60,000 nucleotides of DNA from Owenia fusiformis (taxonomy: Eukaryota > Annelida > Polychaeta > Sabellida > Oweniidae), in contig CAIIXF020000003.1 of assembly GCA_903813345.2 (NCBI GenBank), positions 11,548,931 through 11,608,930 of the forward strand, read 5' to 3'. Position numbers and translations under genes: made by a program. The number at the start of each line of letters is the position of its first letter. Position 1 is the first letter of the stretch. Positions 1 to 13,735 of this stretch are shown here, one piece after another. A model generated the notes under the pieces. That model made no database searches. It saw only the letters and a list, made by a program, of their open reading frames with translations, and was not told the DNA's origin.

Positions 1-93
1 TACAATTAAATAAAATCGAGTCCTGCGTTGGCATATTCCAAAAATGAGACACTTATTTTCATTGTTGACAAAAATAGCTTGACGAATAGAGTA

Positions 94-634
94 TACAGGG
101 TGTCCCGAAAGTATGCCCCCCCCCCTAGGCAGACATATACCAATGTCTCCATAGTATGTGTCATATATCATTTTAAAGTTCATTTAAAGCTATATTGATT
201 TGCCAAGTATTATGGTTCAACTCACAAAATGGGAAAACGTTACAACGTGCTTTCCATGTATGACCTTAAATGCGCTTCAAATAGGGATGTGACATTTTGT
301 AATTCTCATAAAACCTTTTAAGGCATTTTAGAAGAGTTTCTTGGAGCATCTACCCTCAACGTCCTCTTTTTAGAACTCAATATCCACCCTATATTCGACA
401 ATAGCACCCGAATTTTCGGTCACATTCAGGTCAGGGCTGTGTCCAGGATACTCAAATTAAATTACCAAACACTAAGTTTTGAAATGCCTGTAACCTTTTA
501 CCATTTGTAAGACTATGATACTTGGGAAATCAATGTAACTTTGGATAAGCTTTAAAATGATATATGACACATATATATGGAGACATTGGTATATGTCTGC
601 CTGGGGGGGGGGCATACTTTCGGGACACCCTGTA
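94..634. mobile_element. Mariner/Tc1-type MITE with long terminal inverted repeats
   Basis: Ends CAGGGTGTCCCGAAAGTA (96 onward) and its complement (to 632), flanked by TA on each side (94-95, 633-634), a Tc1/mariner-type target duplication. The inverted arms stay recognisable for about 145 bp (96-243 against 489-632) and include a C-run/G-run pair. There is no transposase, so it is non-autonomous. Confidence 0.8.
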
Positions 635-1253
635 CATATACATCAATAACCGTACAATAAACGTAGACCAGTTGGAGATTAGTGCCATCGAGGTGGGCTT
701 GCGAACCCCAGTAGTGCATGCAAAGCACAAACAGCGATATTCTTTGGTTGACTTTGGTTATAAGCCGTGATATACGAATGTGCAGATGGTGGAACACCCT
801 GTAACCTCGGGAAAATCTTTAATTTTGTGGAATTCGGCAAAATAAACATTGTATTTCCAAATTAATAATACATATGCCACGCTAGGCCAATATCTCCGTC
901 CTTCGAAAGAGTGTTTTTTGGTATTGATGTGCAGAAATCGTGAAAATATGCATGATGAAACTTTGTGATATTCTAATTACTTTTATCTGCCGTAACAAAT
1001 ATAAGGGAGTGGATTATCAGATAAATATTTGCACAGACCACCAACCTTAATTCCAAGGGCTTGCAGCGTGACAAAAATAATCAATGAACTCTCATCGCAT
1101 TCCGTTTAGTATTACCATACACAAAATGATGAAATAATAAACTGAGTTCATTAACTGTTTTAATATACAAGATATTCGGAATTCATTGACTTATGACAAT
1201 GAAATGTAATGTACTGCCAACAATGAAATACTATCGTAATGCCATGATTAAGA
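635..1253. other. Gene-free spacer
   Basis: AT-rich sequence between two mobile elements. I see no coding frame of note, RNA gene or clear repeat. Confidence 0.5.
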
Positions 1254-1262
1254 TATTCAAGA

Positions 1263-2989
1263 GGCATGTTCTAAAAGATGTGCTGGCTCCAATTTAGTGG
1301 ACTCTGTGGCCTTATCCATCGTTTAGTCATTGTGTAGTTAAAATGACTAAAAGGTGGACTGATACAAAGGCCACTGTTTAGGTATTTGATAGAAGATTGA
1401 CTAAAAAGTGGCTTCAAACTGGAGTATAAAGGGTTAAGTAAAAGGATGGTACTGAGTGATCCAACCCACCAAAGATGCATGCCTAATAGAATCGTAAAAC
1501 CTTATCAAGTGATACAATCTGTACCTGACACCATCAACTATTGTATCTTAGTATCCCTTTAAAATTTTATATAATTTTGTCAAAGTAACAATTATCACAA
1601 ACAACGAAGCTCTGATTTCATAACTTTACATGACCCAAAAACAGCCTCGAGACAGCTTAATGTTGAGAGGTGGGGGTAAACAATGCTAAAAAAATTAATT
1701 ACAAACTTTTCCACAACTTGCTGTTGGTAAGGGTATATGTGTATCCCAATTGAATTTTCCCTATTAAATGATTATGTTGGAGGAGTTTGCAATCATTAGT
1801 TTTAAGCTGTGATTTGCAAAAAATAAAAGAACTAGATATAGTTGAATTCTATTGTTGATGAAAATTATGAAGTTACGTCATTTTTTGTAAATATATCAGA
1901 ATCAATAGCATTCCATTGTAAGTATAAGGCAGAGTAAATCTGGAAGAGCTGAATTACAAGGCTCTCATACTTTATCTCTAAAATCTAAAATTGACATGCT
2001 TTATAATTTTAGTATGACCACACTTGTATAATATTTGCATAATTTGTCAAACTTAAATTATCCTTCACATTCTTTTCAATGGGGACAATCTAGCCAACAA
2101 TCTACCTAACACTCATCTGCATGGCATGTTCTAAAAGGTGTGCTGGCTCCGATTTAGTGGACTCTGTGGCCTTATCCATTGTTTAGTCATTGTGTGGTTA
2201 AAATGACTAAAAGGTGGACTGATACAAAGGCCACTGTTTAGGTATTTTGATAAAAGAATGACTAAAAAGTGGCTTCAAACTGGAGTATAAAGGGTTAAGT
2301 AAAAGGATGGTACTGAGTGATCCAACCCACCCAAGATGCATGCCTAATAGAATCATAAAACCTTATCAAGTGATACAATCTGTACCTGACACCATCAACT
2401 ATTGTATCTTAGTATCCCTTAAAAATTTGATATCATTTTGTCATTGTAACAATTATCACAAACAATGAAGCTCTGATTTCATAACTTTACATGACCCCAA
2501 AACAGCCTCGAGACAGCTCAATGTTGAGAGGTGGGGGTAATCAATGCTAAAAAAATTAATTGCAAACTTTTCCGCAACTTGCAGTTGGTAAGGGTATATG
2601 TGTATCCCAATTGATATAGAATTTACCCTATTAAATGATTATGTTGGAGGAGTTTGCAAACATTAGTTTTAAGCTGTGATTTGCAAAAAAATAAAAGAAC
2701 TAGATATAGTTGAATTCTATTGTTGATGAAAATTATGAAGTTACGTCATTTTTTGTAAATATATCAGAATCAATAGCATTCCATTGTAAGTTTAAGGCAG
2801 AGTAAATCTGGAAGAGCTGAATTACAAGGCTCTCATACTTCATCTCTAAAATCTAAAATTGACATGCTTTATAATTTTAGTATGACCACACTTGTAAAAA
2901 ATTTGCATAATTTGTCAAACTTAAATTATCCTTCACATTCTTTTCAATGGGGACAATCTAGCCGACAATCTACCTAACACTCATCTGCA
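1263..2989. repeat. Tandem duplication of the element's left end (about 860-bp period)
   Basis: Two copies, 1263-2121 and 2123-2989, more than 90% alike by eye, each starting GGCATGTTCTAAAAG and ending in an ACTCATCTGCA motif. The same ATCTGCA motif marks the later body junction near 5930, so it may be a recombination point. Confidence 0.9.
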
Positions 2990-5900
2990 CCCCACCCAAA
3001 TATCTTTGTTGTTTCCCTGACAAATGTTGACTATATATTTTGAAAAGTGAAGCTACTCATGTTATAATGTTGAACCCAGGGGCTGGACAACCAACCTTAA
3101 CTCAATTTAATTTGGAGAGGGAGGGGGGGTAAAATGGTAAAACAATTGATTAAATTTACTTATTATCAATTTGTAAGGACAGATGTGAATTCCAATTGAT
3201 ATAAAATGTTCCCTTACTGAAAATATCATAGAAGTTTGCAGTCAGTAGTTTAAATCCTTCAGTATATATTTTATGAAAATGAAAAAAACATGGCGTAGTG
3301 TTAAGTTATATTTTTGTAAAATGACCAATATAAAACCATTCATTTTTTTGTTTTGTAACTATATCAGAAATATTTATCATTCCTTTAAAAGGGTCGACTC
3401 TTAATGGCAGGGAGATATGGAGGTAGGTCCGGTAGGTACTAATTGTCATATTTTCACTAAATCAAGAAAGTTAGGAAAAATCATCCTTCTTCAAAGGACT
3501 TCATTTATGCCTAAATTCAGCCCTTCACTCAAGCCCAGGTAGTTTCATTCTTGGGGCCTTATATAAGATGAGTTTCCTAGTGGTCAACGCAGAAAATGCG
3601 TTGTGCAAATTGTCCAATTACATGTCTCCTTTCCTGGAACTTATGAATAATCTTACCATTTGTATCTCTTCAAACCACCATATTTCTGCAGTATTCTTTT
3701 TCTTTTTCGTGAAATGGTTAAATATTTTAATTTTGGACATACTATAGAATGTTCTACGGATGATGTTTTATTCTTAAGCTAATATTTGTATAATCCTATG
3801 ATTTTTTGTTACATATAACAAACTTCTAAGTCATAAGATATGTAAGGGCATACTGCTGTAATATAAAGACAGCTTTGTAGACTGTTCAACTGGATTTTAA
3901 TTACCCTTGTACACTGTGTGTAGTAGTTCTCTTAAGGTATGTTGTGTAGGCTAATATTGTTTAATGTCCAGTTTGTTTGCTCAAGCCCAACAATTGAATA
4001 GAGAGAAGCAAGGGTATATACTTGTAAAATACCCTTGCAGCAAGGATGGGAAAAATGTTCATCTGATAATATCAGATAATATTAATAATTATCAAAACTA
4101 TAACTAACAGTTATAATTTTAGTTACATCAAAACTATCACTTTTATTGGTAACTATTTCTAGCAAATGTTTCATGGAAAAGGGCCCGTGTGAAATTAGCA
4201 TTATCTGATAATTTATAAAAACAATTGATAATTATCAAATCTATTGCTAATTTTGGTAATTTAACTTTTATCAAAACTATCACTTTTATTTATTATATAT
4301 TTTTTCAGGCTGGCTGGTAACAAAGAAATTATATATTTTCACTTATTGATAAAAGTCAGTTTCCGCACCTAAATGAAAATCCATAAGTGTTGAATTGCAT
4401 GTGGTAATAATACCTTTACATACTTTATCTCTAAAATCTCAAATTTACATGCTTCATAATATTTATGGAAATGACCACACTTGATATTCACACAATGGGT
4501 ACATGGACATGATGAATATAGTTCAGTAGTTAGCATGTCTTTTTTGGATATAGCGATGCTCAAATGGATTATCTGGCATACATAGTATTACTGAGTTATA
4601 CATGAACATACAGGAATCATACATTCACTTGTTTGCTTCATAATTCGACTAGTGATCCAAATTATCACACTGAAACTTGGATAAATGCTGAACTTTAACT
4701 TAATATCAATCTGCCATGTCTTTTAAAATTTAAAAATTTTTAAACTTTAAAATTTCAGGGATGATTTTAAGCATTTTGGATCTTCCATCCTGAATCTTGT
4801 GTGCAAAGACTTATCTACACGTTTACAGATGAACCATTTGAAAGATTGAATTCAACTTTTCAGATGTGATTCTTTGTATGAAAATCTCAAACTGATTAGT
4901 TTTGGGGCATTCTGGCAGATGTTGCAATTTTGATTTTTTTTACCTAAAATCTTGTATTTTCAACTTATTAAAGAATTGGGCATTGGGGATAAAAACTCGA
5001 GGACCATCCATTGGTATGGACATATTGTACATGTTTGTGTTCTTGTTAATAAGTTAGAATGGAAGAAACAACTGGATTAATTTAGAAACCTGCCATCTGG
5101 AGATCAGTAGCATATTAATGAGAGAACAAATATATTATATGAAACAATATCCCATTCCTTATGAGTGAATTGCTTACGGGTAACACAATCTCTCCATAGC
5201 CAGGGGGTGTGATGGGTCGCATCCCCTCCATAACCAATAAAAATAGAACCATTAGATAGTGGAAGAAAAGAGCTTTAAAATGCTTTTTTAAGCTTCTAGC
5301 TCAATTTTGAGCAAAATTGCATCAATTTTTGTAAAATCCAAAACAGATCTTATTTTTTTGTTTTGCCTTGCTTATGCCACGATCATGCCAACCACTTGAT
5401 TGAAACCCAAAAATTTGGCGATCGCACCCCCCTGACTGAAAGCTGACTACGCCCCTGCTCTCAAATCTACACTAAAATGCCTTCCTCTTGCATGTAACAA
5501 AGCTATATTTTAGATAAACACCGTCTACTCATCCCGCTAATCATGAAATGTGCGTCTGTGCTCGACCCTTGGTGGTCAAACATTCTAAATTCCATCTTTT
5601 TAATTTGAAAGGAAGATATTTAAAAATCCACATATTTTTTCTTGTACTTGGGAAAAGGACTTGACAAATGGAGGGCTTCGTGACATCCCTATCGAACTTC
5701 ATTTGCTGGGATAATGATATTGATAAGTTCAATTCAATTTTAGATAAGTATTGTTTGAGGCCATCTTTTAGTCAAAATACTTACAGAAAACCTAAAGTGT
5801 GGCCCCATAATGGAGTATAGAGGGTTAAGTCCACTTTTTAGTAATTTTGTGAAGCAAATGTCTAAAAGATGGCCCAGAGTCCAGTCCATCTTTTCTTGGG

Positions 5901-8900
5901 GCCAGTCCACTGATTAGAACATGCCCATCTGCATGCCACCATAATATCTTTGTTGTTTCCCTTACAAATGTTGACTGTATATTTTGAAAAGTGAAGCTCC
6001 TCATGTTATAATGTTGAACCCTGGGGCTGGACAAACAACCTTAACTCAATTTAATATGGAGAGGGGGGGGGGGGTAAAATGGTGAAACAATTGATTAAAT
6101 TTACTTACTTTTTTCCACAACTATCAATTTGTAAGGACAGATGTGAATTCCAATTGATATAAAATGTTCCCTTACTGAAAATATAGAAGTTTGCAGTCAG
6201 TAGTTTAAATCCTTCAGTATATATTTTATGAAAATGAAAAAAACATATGGCGTAGTGTTGAATTATATTTTTGTAAAATGACCAATATAAAACCATTCAT
6301 TTTTTTGTTTTGTAACTATATCAGAATAATTTATCATTCCATTAAAAGGGTGTTACAGATTATTTTGTGACACAGCAAAATCAGGTATATTTTTCGCTTT
6401 TCAATTCGATTTGATGAGCTACCATACCCATACCAGCTCTGTAATGTACAATTTTATGTCATTTCTGAATAGTTGATGGCTTGAGCATTCAGAAAATATA
6501 TAGTTTCATGAGCTTTCTGATGCTCTATAGGATTCTATATCAATTTACACACGGACAGTCACATTTTTCAAAGAAAATCTGAAACTTTTTATTGGTTTTG
6601 ATCGTTTAAGGGTTAATGGCAGGGAAATATGGAGGTAGGTGCGGAAAGTCACTTTTATTTGCTAATTTTATATTTTTGTAAAATGACCAATATAAAACCA
6701 TTCATTTTTTTGTTTTGTAACTATATCAGAATTATTTATCATTCCATTAAAAGGGTCGACTCTTAATTGCAGGGAAATATGGAGGTAGGTGCGGAAAGTC
6801 ACTTTTATTTGCTAATTTTTCCAGCCCCATGTCATTTGAATGGTAGCCTTTATCAAAAATTGCCACAAGTTTCGCTTATTCCTATAAAGACTAAATCTGA
6901 AAAATCTGTTTTCCTTGAACATGCTAAAGCCCGTGTGATTTGAGTATTATCGTTAATGGCAATTATTCCTCCAGCACTTTTTTATCACTAACATTTTTTG
7001 TGGTCTTGGGCAAATGTTGCCTAAGTTAAAATAGATAATAAAGATAACTAGACATGTAAATTGAACAAGTTCAATTTAAGACTCCAGATTTCACATTTTT
7101 TTTAAGCTGAGTCATCCAGAATTTGTAAGCTGAGTCATTCAGAATAAGCTGAGTCAGCTAGAATATAGACATTTAGACAACTTTTAAGAAGGCTATCTTC
7201 GACTCTATTAGCTTAACATGGGGATATCATCATATCGACTTTTCGAGACTTCAAACCGCTATAACTATCTAACCAGAAGTTAGATCGAAATTTGGTTTAA
7301 AGATTCTGATTCCTGAGAAAATTCTACCCTTAATTCATAACTCATACGTTAAATTTGGATAATTTTTTATTTTGACCTACATTTCGGACACCATATCTCA
7401 AAAGTGGGTCAAAAAACTTTCTGACGGCAGAAGGCTAACACTATAGGCACACTCTTTGCTACCTGTATACAAAATTTTTAAGCAAATCCTTAAAGTGTAA
7501 TGTCAGAATCGCAAAAATAAGGAAAAACTATGAATTTGACCTAGATTTTGACCAAGGCATTTTTGCGTCCAAATTTTAAAGCTAGATAGCCTTCGAGGTC
7601 CCCTCCTTTTATAGGCTTTCAGAATATTAAGCTGTACTCAGTCTTTATCTGGTATTTTACACTTCAAAAAATCCTTTTTCTCATTGACATAACATGGGGC
7701 ACCAAATTTAGCGATTTTTGAGCTTTCAAAACCCCATAACTTTCGAACCGGAAGTCGGATCGTAATTTGGTTTGCAGATTTGGATTCCTGACAAAATTCT
7801 ACCCTTAATTCATAACTCATACGTTGAATCTGGAGAACTTTTTATTTTGACCTACTTTTCGGACACCATATCTCAAAAGTGGGTCAAAATACTTTCTGAC
7901 GGCAAAAGGCTAACACTATTAGCACACTCTTTGCTACCTGTATACAAAATTTTGAAGTAAATTATTAAAGTGTAGTGTCAGAATCGTAAAAATAAGGAAA
8001 AACTATGAATTTGACCTTGATTTTGACCTAGGCATTTTGGTGTCCAAATTTTGAAGCTATGTAGCTTTTGAGGTCCCCTTCTTTTATAAGCATTCATTAT
8101 GTTAAGCTGTACTCAGTCAATATCCTGTATTTTACACTTCGAAAAAGTCTTTTTTCCCATTGACTTAACATAGGCACCAAATTTAGCGATTTTTGAGCTT
8201 TCAAAACGCCATAACTTCCGAACCGGAAGTCCGATCCAAATTTAGTTTGCAGATTTGGATTCCTGAGAAAATTCTACATCTTTTTCATAGCTCACACATT
8301 CGATTTGGAGCATGTTTAGGCGTGACCTACATTTCGGACGCCGTATCTCAAAATCGGTAAGAGTAATCAAAATTCTGATGTCATATCTTTGATTCGCCTT
8401 TTTCTAAGCTACACGATGAAAAAAAGATGAAGGAGTTACGAAGAATATTGACGAAGATATGATGAAGAATGTTGAAAATGTAAGATTTGACCTAGTTCTT
8501 GACCTTTGACCTAGATAAAAATTTGACCTAATTTCCCAGAAAGCCGGTTTCAGTCTTTAGTTAACCATGTAAGTTGGATTAAGTAAGCTGTTATAGTTGA
8601 CGAGAAATTTGGTGAGGAGGAAGAAAAAAGAATAATAATAATAATAATAATAAAGAAAACAGGCAAAAACAATAGACTCCAGATTTTCAATCTGGAGTCT
8701 AATTATCAAAACTCTCGCTAATTGTCATATTTTCACTAAATCAAGAAAGTTAGGACAAATGTTCATCTGATAATATCAGATAATATTGATAATTATCAAA
8801 ACTATTGCTAACAGTTATAATTTAAGTTACATCAAAACTATCACTTTTATTGATAATTATTTCTAGCAAATGTTTCATAGAAAACGGCGCATGTGTGAAA

Positions 8901-11004
8901 TTATTATTATCTGATAATTTATAAAAACAATTGATAATTATCGAATCTATTGCTAATTTTGGTAATTTAACTTTTATCAAAACTATCACTTTTATTTATT
9001 ATATATTTTTTTCGGGCTGGCTGGTAACAATGAAATTATATATTATCACTTATTGATAAAAGTCAGTTTCCGCACCTAAATGAAAATCCATAAGTGTTGA
9101 ATTGCATGCGGTTATAATACCTTTACATACTTTATCTCTAAAATCTCAAATTTACATGCTTCATAATCTTTATGGAAATGACCACACTTGGTATTGAATT
9201 CACAAAATGGGTACATGGACATGATGAATATAATTCAGTCATGTCAGTAGTTAGCATGTCTTTTCTGCTGCTGTTTTTTCATATAGTGATGCTCAAATAG
9301 ATAATCTGGCATATAGTATTACTGAGTTATACATGAACATACAGGGATCATAGACATTCACTTGTTTGCTTCATAATTCGACTAGTGCACGGACGTCAAG
9401 TAAGTTTCTGGCGAAAGCCGGAGCATAGATTATTTAGAGGACTGGAAACAAGAATGACTTACCTTTTTATTTCCAGAATCTCGCCTGAAATTAGCTCATC
9501 TTGGTGACTGTAACCTGTATATCTGTATTAATAAAGTCTCTTTGTATCGCATCTGCCTCTATTTTAAAGTTTTATTGGTATTTTTAATATGATTTCACTG
9601 TTTTTGTGGACTGGTACGATTAAGCCAAGCAAATGGCAGCTGACCTGTTCAAAGTACTTTTAGTACTAATTATCCCAAATGACAATAATTTTGGAAACAA
9701 TATTATACTAAATAGATTATTAAGCATCGAAGGTAAGTAAAACTAGATGAACAACTGAATCAATAGTGATAAATAGGAGTGATCCAAATTATCACACTGA
9801 AACTTGGATACATGCTGAACTTTATCTTAATATCAATCTACCATGTCAACTTTAAAATTTTCATGGATGATTTTAAGCATTCTGGGTAAATGATAAGGCG
9901 ATCATTTTGGATCTTCCATCTTGAATCTTGTGTGCAAAGACTTATCTACACATTTACAGATGAACCATTTGAAAGATCGAATTCAACTTTTCAGATCTGA
10001 TTCTTTGTATGAAAATCTCAAACTGATTAGTTTTGGGGCATTCTGGCTGATGTTGCCATTTTGATTTTTTTACCTAAAATCTTGTATTTTCAACTGATTA
10101 AAGAATTGGGCATTGGGGATAAAAACTCAAGGACCACTCATCGGTATGGACATATTGTACAAGTTTGTGTTCTTGTTAATAAGTTAGAATGGAAGAAACA
10201 ACTGGATTAATTTAAATACCTGCCATCTGGAGATCAGTAGCATATTAATGAGAGAACAAATATATTATATGAAACAATATCCCATTCCTTGTGAGTGAAT
10301 TGTTTACGGGTAACACAATCTCTCCATAGCCAGAGGGGGGTGTGATGGGTGTAAATAGAACCATTAGATAGTGGAAGAAAAGAGCTTTAAAATGCCCTTT
10401 TAAGCTTCTAGCTCAATTTTGAGCATCAATTTTTGTAAAATCCAAAACAGATCTTAATTTTTTGTTTTGCCTTGCTTATGCCACGATTATCCACCCACTT
10501 GACTGAAACCCCAAAAAATGGCGATCGTACCCCCTGACTGAAAGCTGACTACGCCCCTGCTCTCCAATCTACACTAAAATGCCTTTGTCTTGCATGTAAC
10601 AAAGCTATATTTTAGAAAAACACAGTCTACTCATCCCACTACTCATGTTATGTGTGTCTGTGCTCAACCCTTGGTGGTCAAACCTCCTAAATTCCATCTT
10701 TTTAATTTGAAAGGAATATATTTAAAAATCCACATATTTTTTATTGTGCTTGGGAAAAGGACTTGACAAATGGAGGGCTTCATTTGCTGGGATAATGATA
10801 TTGATAAGTTAAATTCAATTTTAGATATGTATTGCTTGAGGCCACCTTTTAGTCAAAATACTTACAGAAAACCTAAAGTGTGGCCCATAATGGAGTATAG
10901 AGGGTTAAGTCCACTTTTTAGTAATTTTGTGAAGCAATGTCTAAAAGATGGCCCAGAGTCCAGTCCATCTTTTCTTGGGGCCAGTCCACTGAATAGAACA
11001 TGCC
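2990..11004. repeat. Large direct duplication of element body and right end
   Basis: Copy 1 is 2990-5928, copy 2 is 5929-11004. Matching blocks include 2990-3395 with 5941-6350, 3440-3475 with 8719-8753, 4046-4645 with 8757-9385, and 4650-5928 with about 9780-11004. Copy 2 has extra DNA at about 6350-6740, 7079-8700 (nested element) and 9387-9780. Copy 1 has about 570 bp (3480-4046) missing from copy 2. Both include a degraded GGCGTAGCCAG-type MITE (5197-5457, 10323-10561). Confidence 0.85.
7079..8700. mobile_element. Nested element with AGACTCCAGATT inverted ends and 476-bp internal tandem repeats
   Basis: AGACTCCAGATT at 7079 is mirrored by AATCTGGAGTCT ending at 8700, and a second copy of the motif forms a tight 27-bp hairpin at the right end (8674-8700). 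The interior holds nearly three copies of a 476-bp unit (anchors at 7217, 7693 and 8169), and an ATA/AAT microsatellite precedes the hairpin. It is absent from the paired copy at 2990-5928, showing it inserted after the duplication. No coding region. Confidence 0.75.
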
Positions 11005-11013
11005 TATTCAAGA

Positions 11014-13735
11014 CCACTACACTGAAATGATATGATAATACCAGAATAATCTGTCAAAATCATTTGAGTATTGTGCGTTGGGTGAAATTGTGTCCAAACA
11101 ACAAGCTCTTCGAATAAAAAAACATAGCGTGGCATTATTGAAAGATAGAAAAAGAATTCCGCGGAATGGCTGAGGGAGGTTATACCCTTTTAAACGTTCG
11201 AAACCGACTATGTGGTCTATAAAAGCACCAATTAAACAAGTTGATATCCAACACTTAGTCATAATACTGTCATCACAAATGTAGTTTTTATTCACCAGAA
11301 TATATTTCATCCACAAAGCTTTGTATTTAAACTTCCTCTTCATTTTGATCTTCTAAAGTATCATTTCATACGATAACATCTACCAGGTCCTGGGGTACAA
11401 TTTTATCTTGATTTGACACCCATTGAAAAATCAAAGGCATCTATCATCCTCCATCTATGTGACACAGGGGAGGGAATTGATGGGGAGGGGATGTGGGCAA
11501 GTTTCCATAATATGTGTGCCTTATAATTGGCCCTTGCTAGATGCTGCTGTAGTGAATCTTTACCTGGGGGTAGGAGGTTTATGTCAGTGCCTTCATAGCT
11601 TGTTATCACACTGGAGCAGATTTTGGTTGGAAATTGTCCTTGAATAAGGTATATCTCAGCTCATTTATATTTGAACACTTTTTGTTTCTTTACTTCTGGC
11701 AAGTAAACTTCTCAGCACATTTAGCAGTTTGATCTGTGCAGATCATCTGTGGTCTGCACTACCAGTGTCGAAAATTAATGGAGTTTGGATAAGATTTGAA
11801 AGTGCAAAAATGTACAAAAACATCGCTATCTGGGGATCTCGCAACTTACAGATGTCACCACATGTAAAATAGATCTGTCTTTCTTTGAGTTTAGGAGCAT
11901 TTTTATCTTTTTCCATTCTTCAAGGATCAACTGGCTCACCTGCATTTCATTTTCATCGTTTAATTATTAAAGGAATTTAAAGGAATCCTTGTATTAGGTC
12001 CTTTTATTATTAGCTTTTTGGAGACACGCCTGGACTCAGGGGATGTTCCAATAATTTAGGCTAATACCATGCTACTCTGATAACATGACTTACTGGCCAA
12101 ATATATTGCGGTCAGCTCTAATCTCAATCAGTTTGTTTCCAGAGCTTTTCACCTTTATAACTTCGACATTGAATTCAGATGTTTTCAGTTTCATTCTTTT
12201 AATGGGGTCATGAAAACTTATTTCCTTCTCCCTTTGGATGCTGCATTTAAGAGATCATCTGCTAAATTAGAGGGTGTTGGCATTCAAGATGATATGCAGT
12301 ATAAATGATCTTTGTCCTCAGAGAAACCCATCAAATGAATATATCAAAAGAACATCAGACAGTTATAACCCTTGACTAGCTTACTGTTCTCTCTTATTGT
12401 TTTGCTGTGTTCCCTGCAAATAATAGATAGCAATCTATAATTGCAATTAGATAATCAGTTTATGAATCAAAGTTAAATATAAAAGTATTTTGTATAAAGT
12501 AAAACCTATGTACAGTGAATATCTATAGAGCCACAAAAAACGTGTTCACTATTGGTAGATTTCAATCCAGAGAGACAATTTGTTTTGGAATCAAAGTATG
12601 TGCTGAAAATAGGGTGTTCACTAGAGAAAGGTGTTCACTAACACAAGTTCCACTCTATTAGGCTTAAATGTCATTTCAAAGACATGCACTAGCTTCAAGT
12701 AAAACAAGGCATTAACATGACAAAATGTCACCACCTACATGAAACAAGATAAAAATACCTTTTTGACCTCCAGGGGCCACTAAAGGTCAAATCTATTTTG
12801 ACCCTGAGAATGTCATTTAATGATAAAATCTATATTCTTAAATCTTAAGAAGGTCATTGAAGGTCAAATCTCAAACCTTAAGTCAGATTTGAACTTCCGA
12901 TAACTTATACATGCTTTTGCAAAAATGGTTAATTTGAATAAAGTTGAAAAAGACCATTTCTGACCTTGAAAAGGTCATTGAAGGTCAAATCTTAAATATA
13001 GTCAGATTTGAACTTCTGAAAACACGTAGATGATTTTGAAAACAATTGAAGTCAGTCTATATAGTATTTGTTATTGGAAATTGTAAAAAATTGTTACAGC
13101 CACCAATCGCCAACCACCAACCACAAACCGCCGACCACTGACCGCTGTCAAAAAAGGACAGAGACCAAAACAATATGTCACCACTTTTTGATGTGGACAT
13201 AAAAATGATGTGAACCTGAACCTGAACCTGATATGAACATGAAGTATTTATTTTCATATGAACATGCCAATATGGCCACGCCCCTTCTAAACAGGGAAAG
13301 AGGGAGAGGTAAATCGACCCCTATAGACGAAAAATATGTCAGTTTGAGTTTTTTTCTTAATGGTGATGTGCTGGTGCTAGTTTTAGGAAAGTTCCATTAC
13401 TATTAAACTAAGATTGATTGAGAAATTAAAATATCGATTCCAATCAGTGTCTCTCAACCCCCTAAATTCTATGATTTTAGGGTGAAAAAATGTTGTTCTT
13501 TTTAAATAAAGTTAAACTTCTTAATTTTTTTTTTTACATATTACGCATTTTGAGCATGATTACTCTTAACAGAAACACCAAAAGAAAGAAGCATTGGTTG
13601 TTTAGTTTTTGTTTTATAGCTAAATAATAATGTACCCCTAGAAATCTGAATTTTAGGGTCTGCAATTTTGACATCTTTTGCATCATTTGTGGCGTGTGAG
13701 ACCAGTATATTCTGTTGAATTAGACCTAAATACAT
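11014..13735. other. Gene-free region with old repeat fragments
   Basis: Short open frames (for example on the minus strand at 11017-11343) look random. Recognisable repeats: a decayed element starting AGTAAAACCTATGTACAG near 12507 with GTGTTCACTA motifs to 12660, two 118-bp-spaced copies of an AAGGTCATTGAAGGTCAAAT unit (12843-13022), and the dispersed TGTCACCACC family (12705-13215). Confidence 0.5.
12705..13215. repeat. Dispersed TGTCACCACC repeat, copy 1
   Basis: Begins AAGGCATTAACATG with AAATGTCACCACC and ends in a GTGGACATAAAAA motif; copy 1 is split by other DNA. Copies 2 and 3 are at 53231-53343 and 57247-57389. All have the inverted motif pair TGTCACCACC / GGTGGTGACA around a run of CCAACCAC-like short repeats, suggesting a small non-autonomous element. 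Confidence 0.6.

Larger units (their letters stand above)
1263..11004. mobile_element. 9.7 kb long-terminal-inverted-repeat element with 9-bp target duplication (Mutator-like by hallmarks)
   Basis: The left end GGCATGTTCTA at 1263 is mirrored by the right end TAGAACATGCC finishing at 11004. The outer flanks are identical 9-mers TATTCAAGA (1254-1262 and 11005-11013). The two termini remain alignable as inverted repeats for roughly 200 bp, sharing subterminal motifs such as GACTAAAA-GTGG. Inside are a duplicated left end (1263-2121, 2123-2989) and a duplicated body plus right end (2990-5928 and 5929-11004), the latter with extra insertions. No transposase frame is visible. A 9-bp duplication with long inverted repeats suits Mutator-like elements, but the family is inferred. 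Confidence 0.75.

Noticed and set aside
11017-11343. 108-codon minus-strand frame
   Set aside because: No recognisable domain or codon pattern, in a repeat-rich region; the length is within chance expectation for this much AT-rich DNA.
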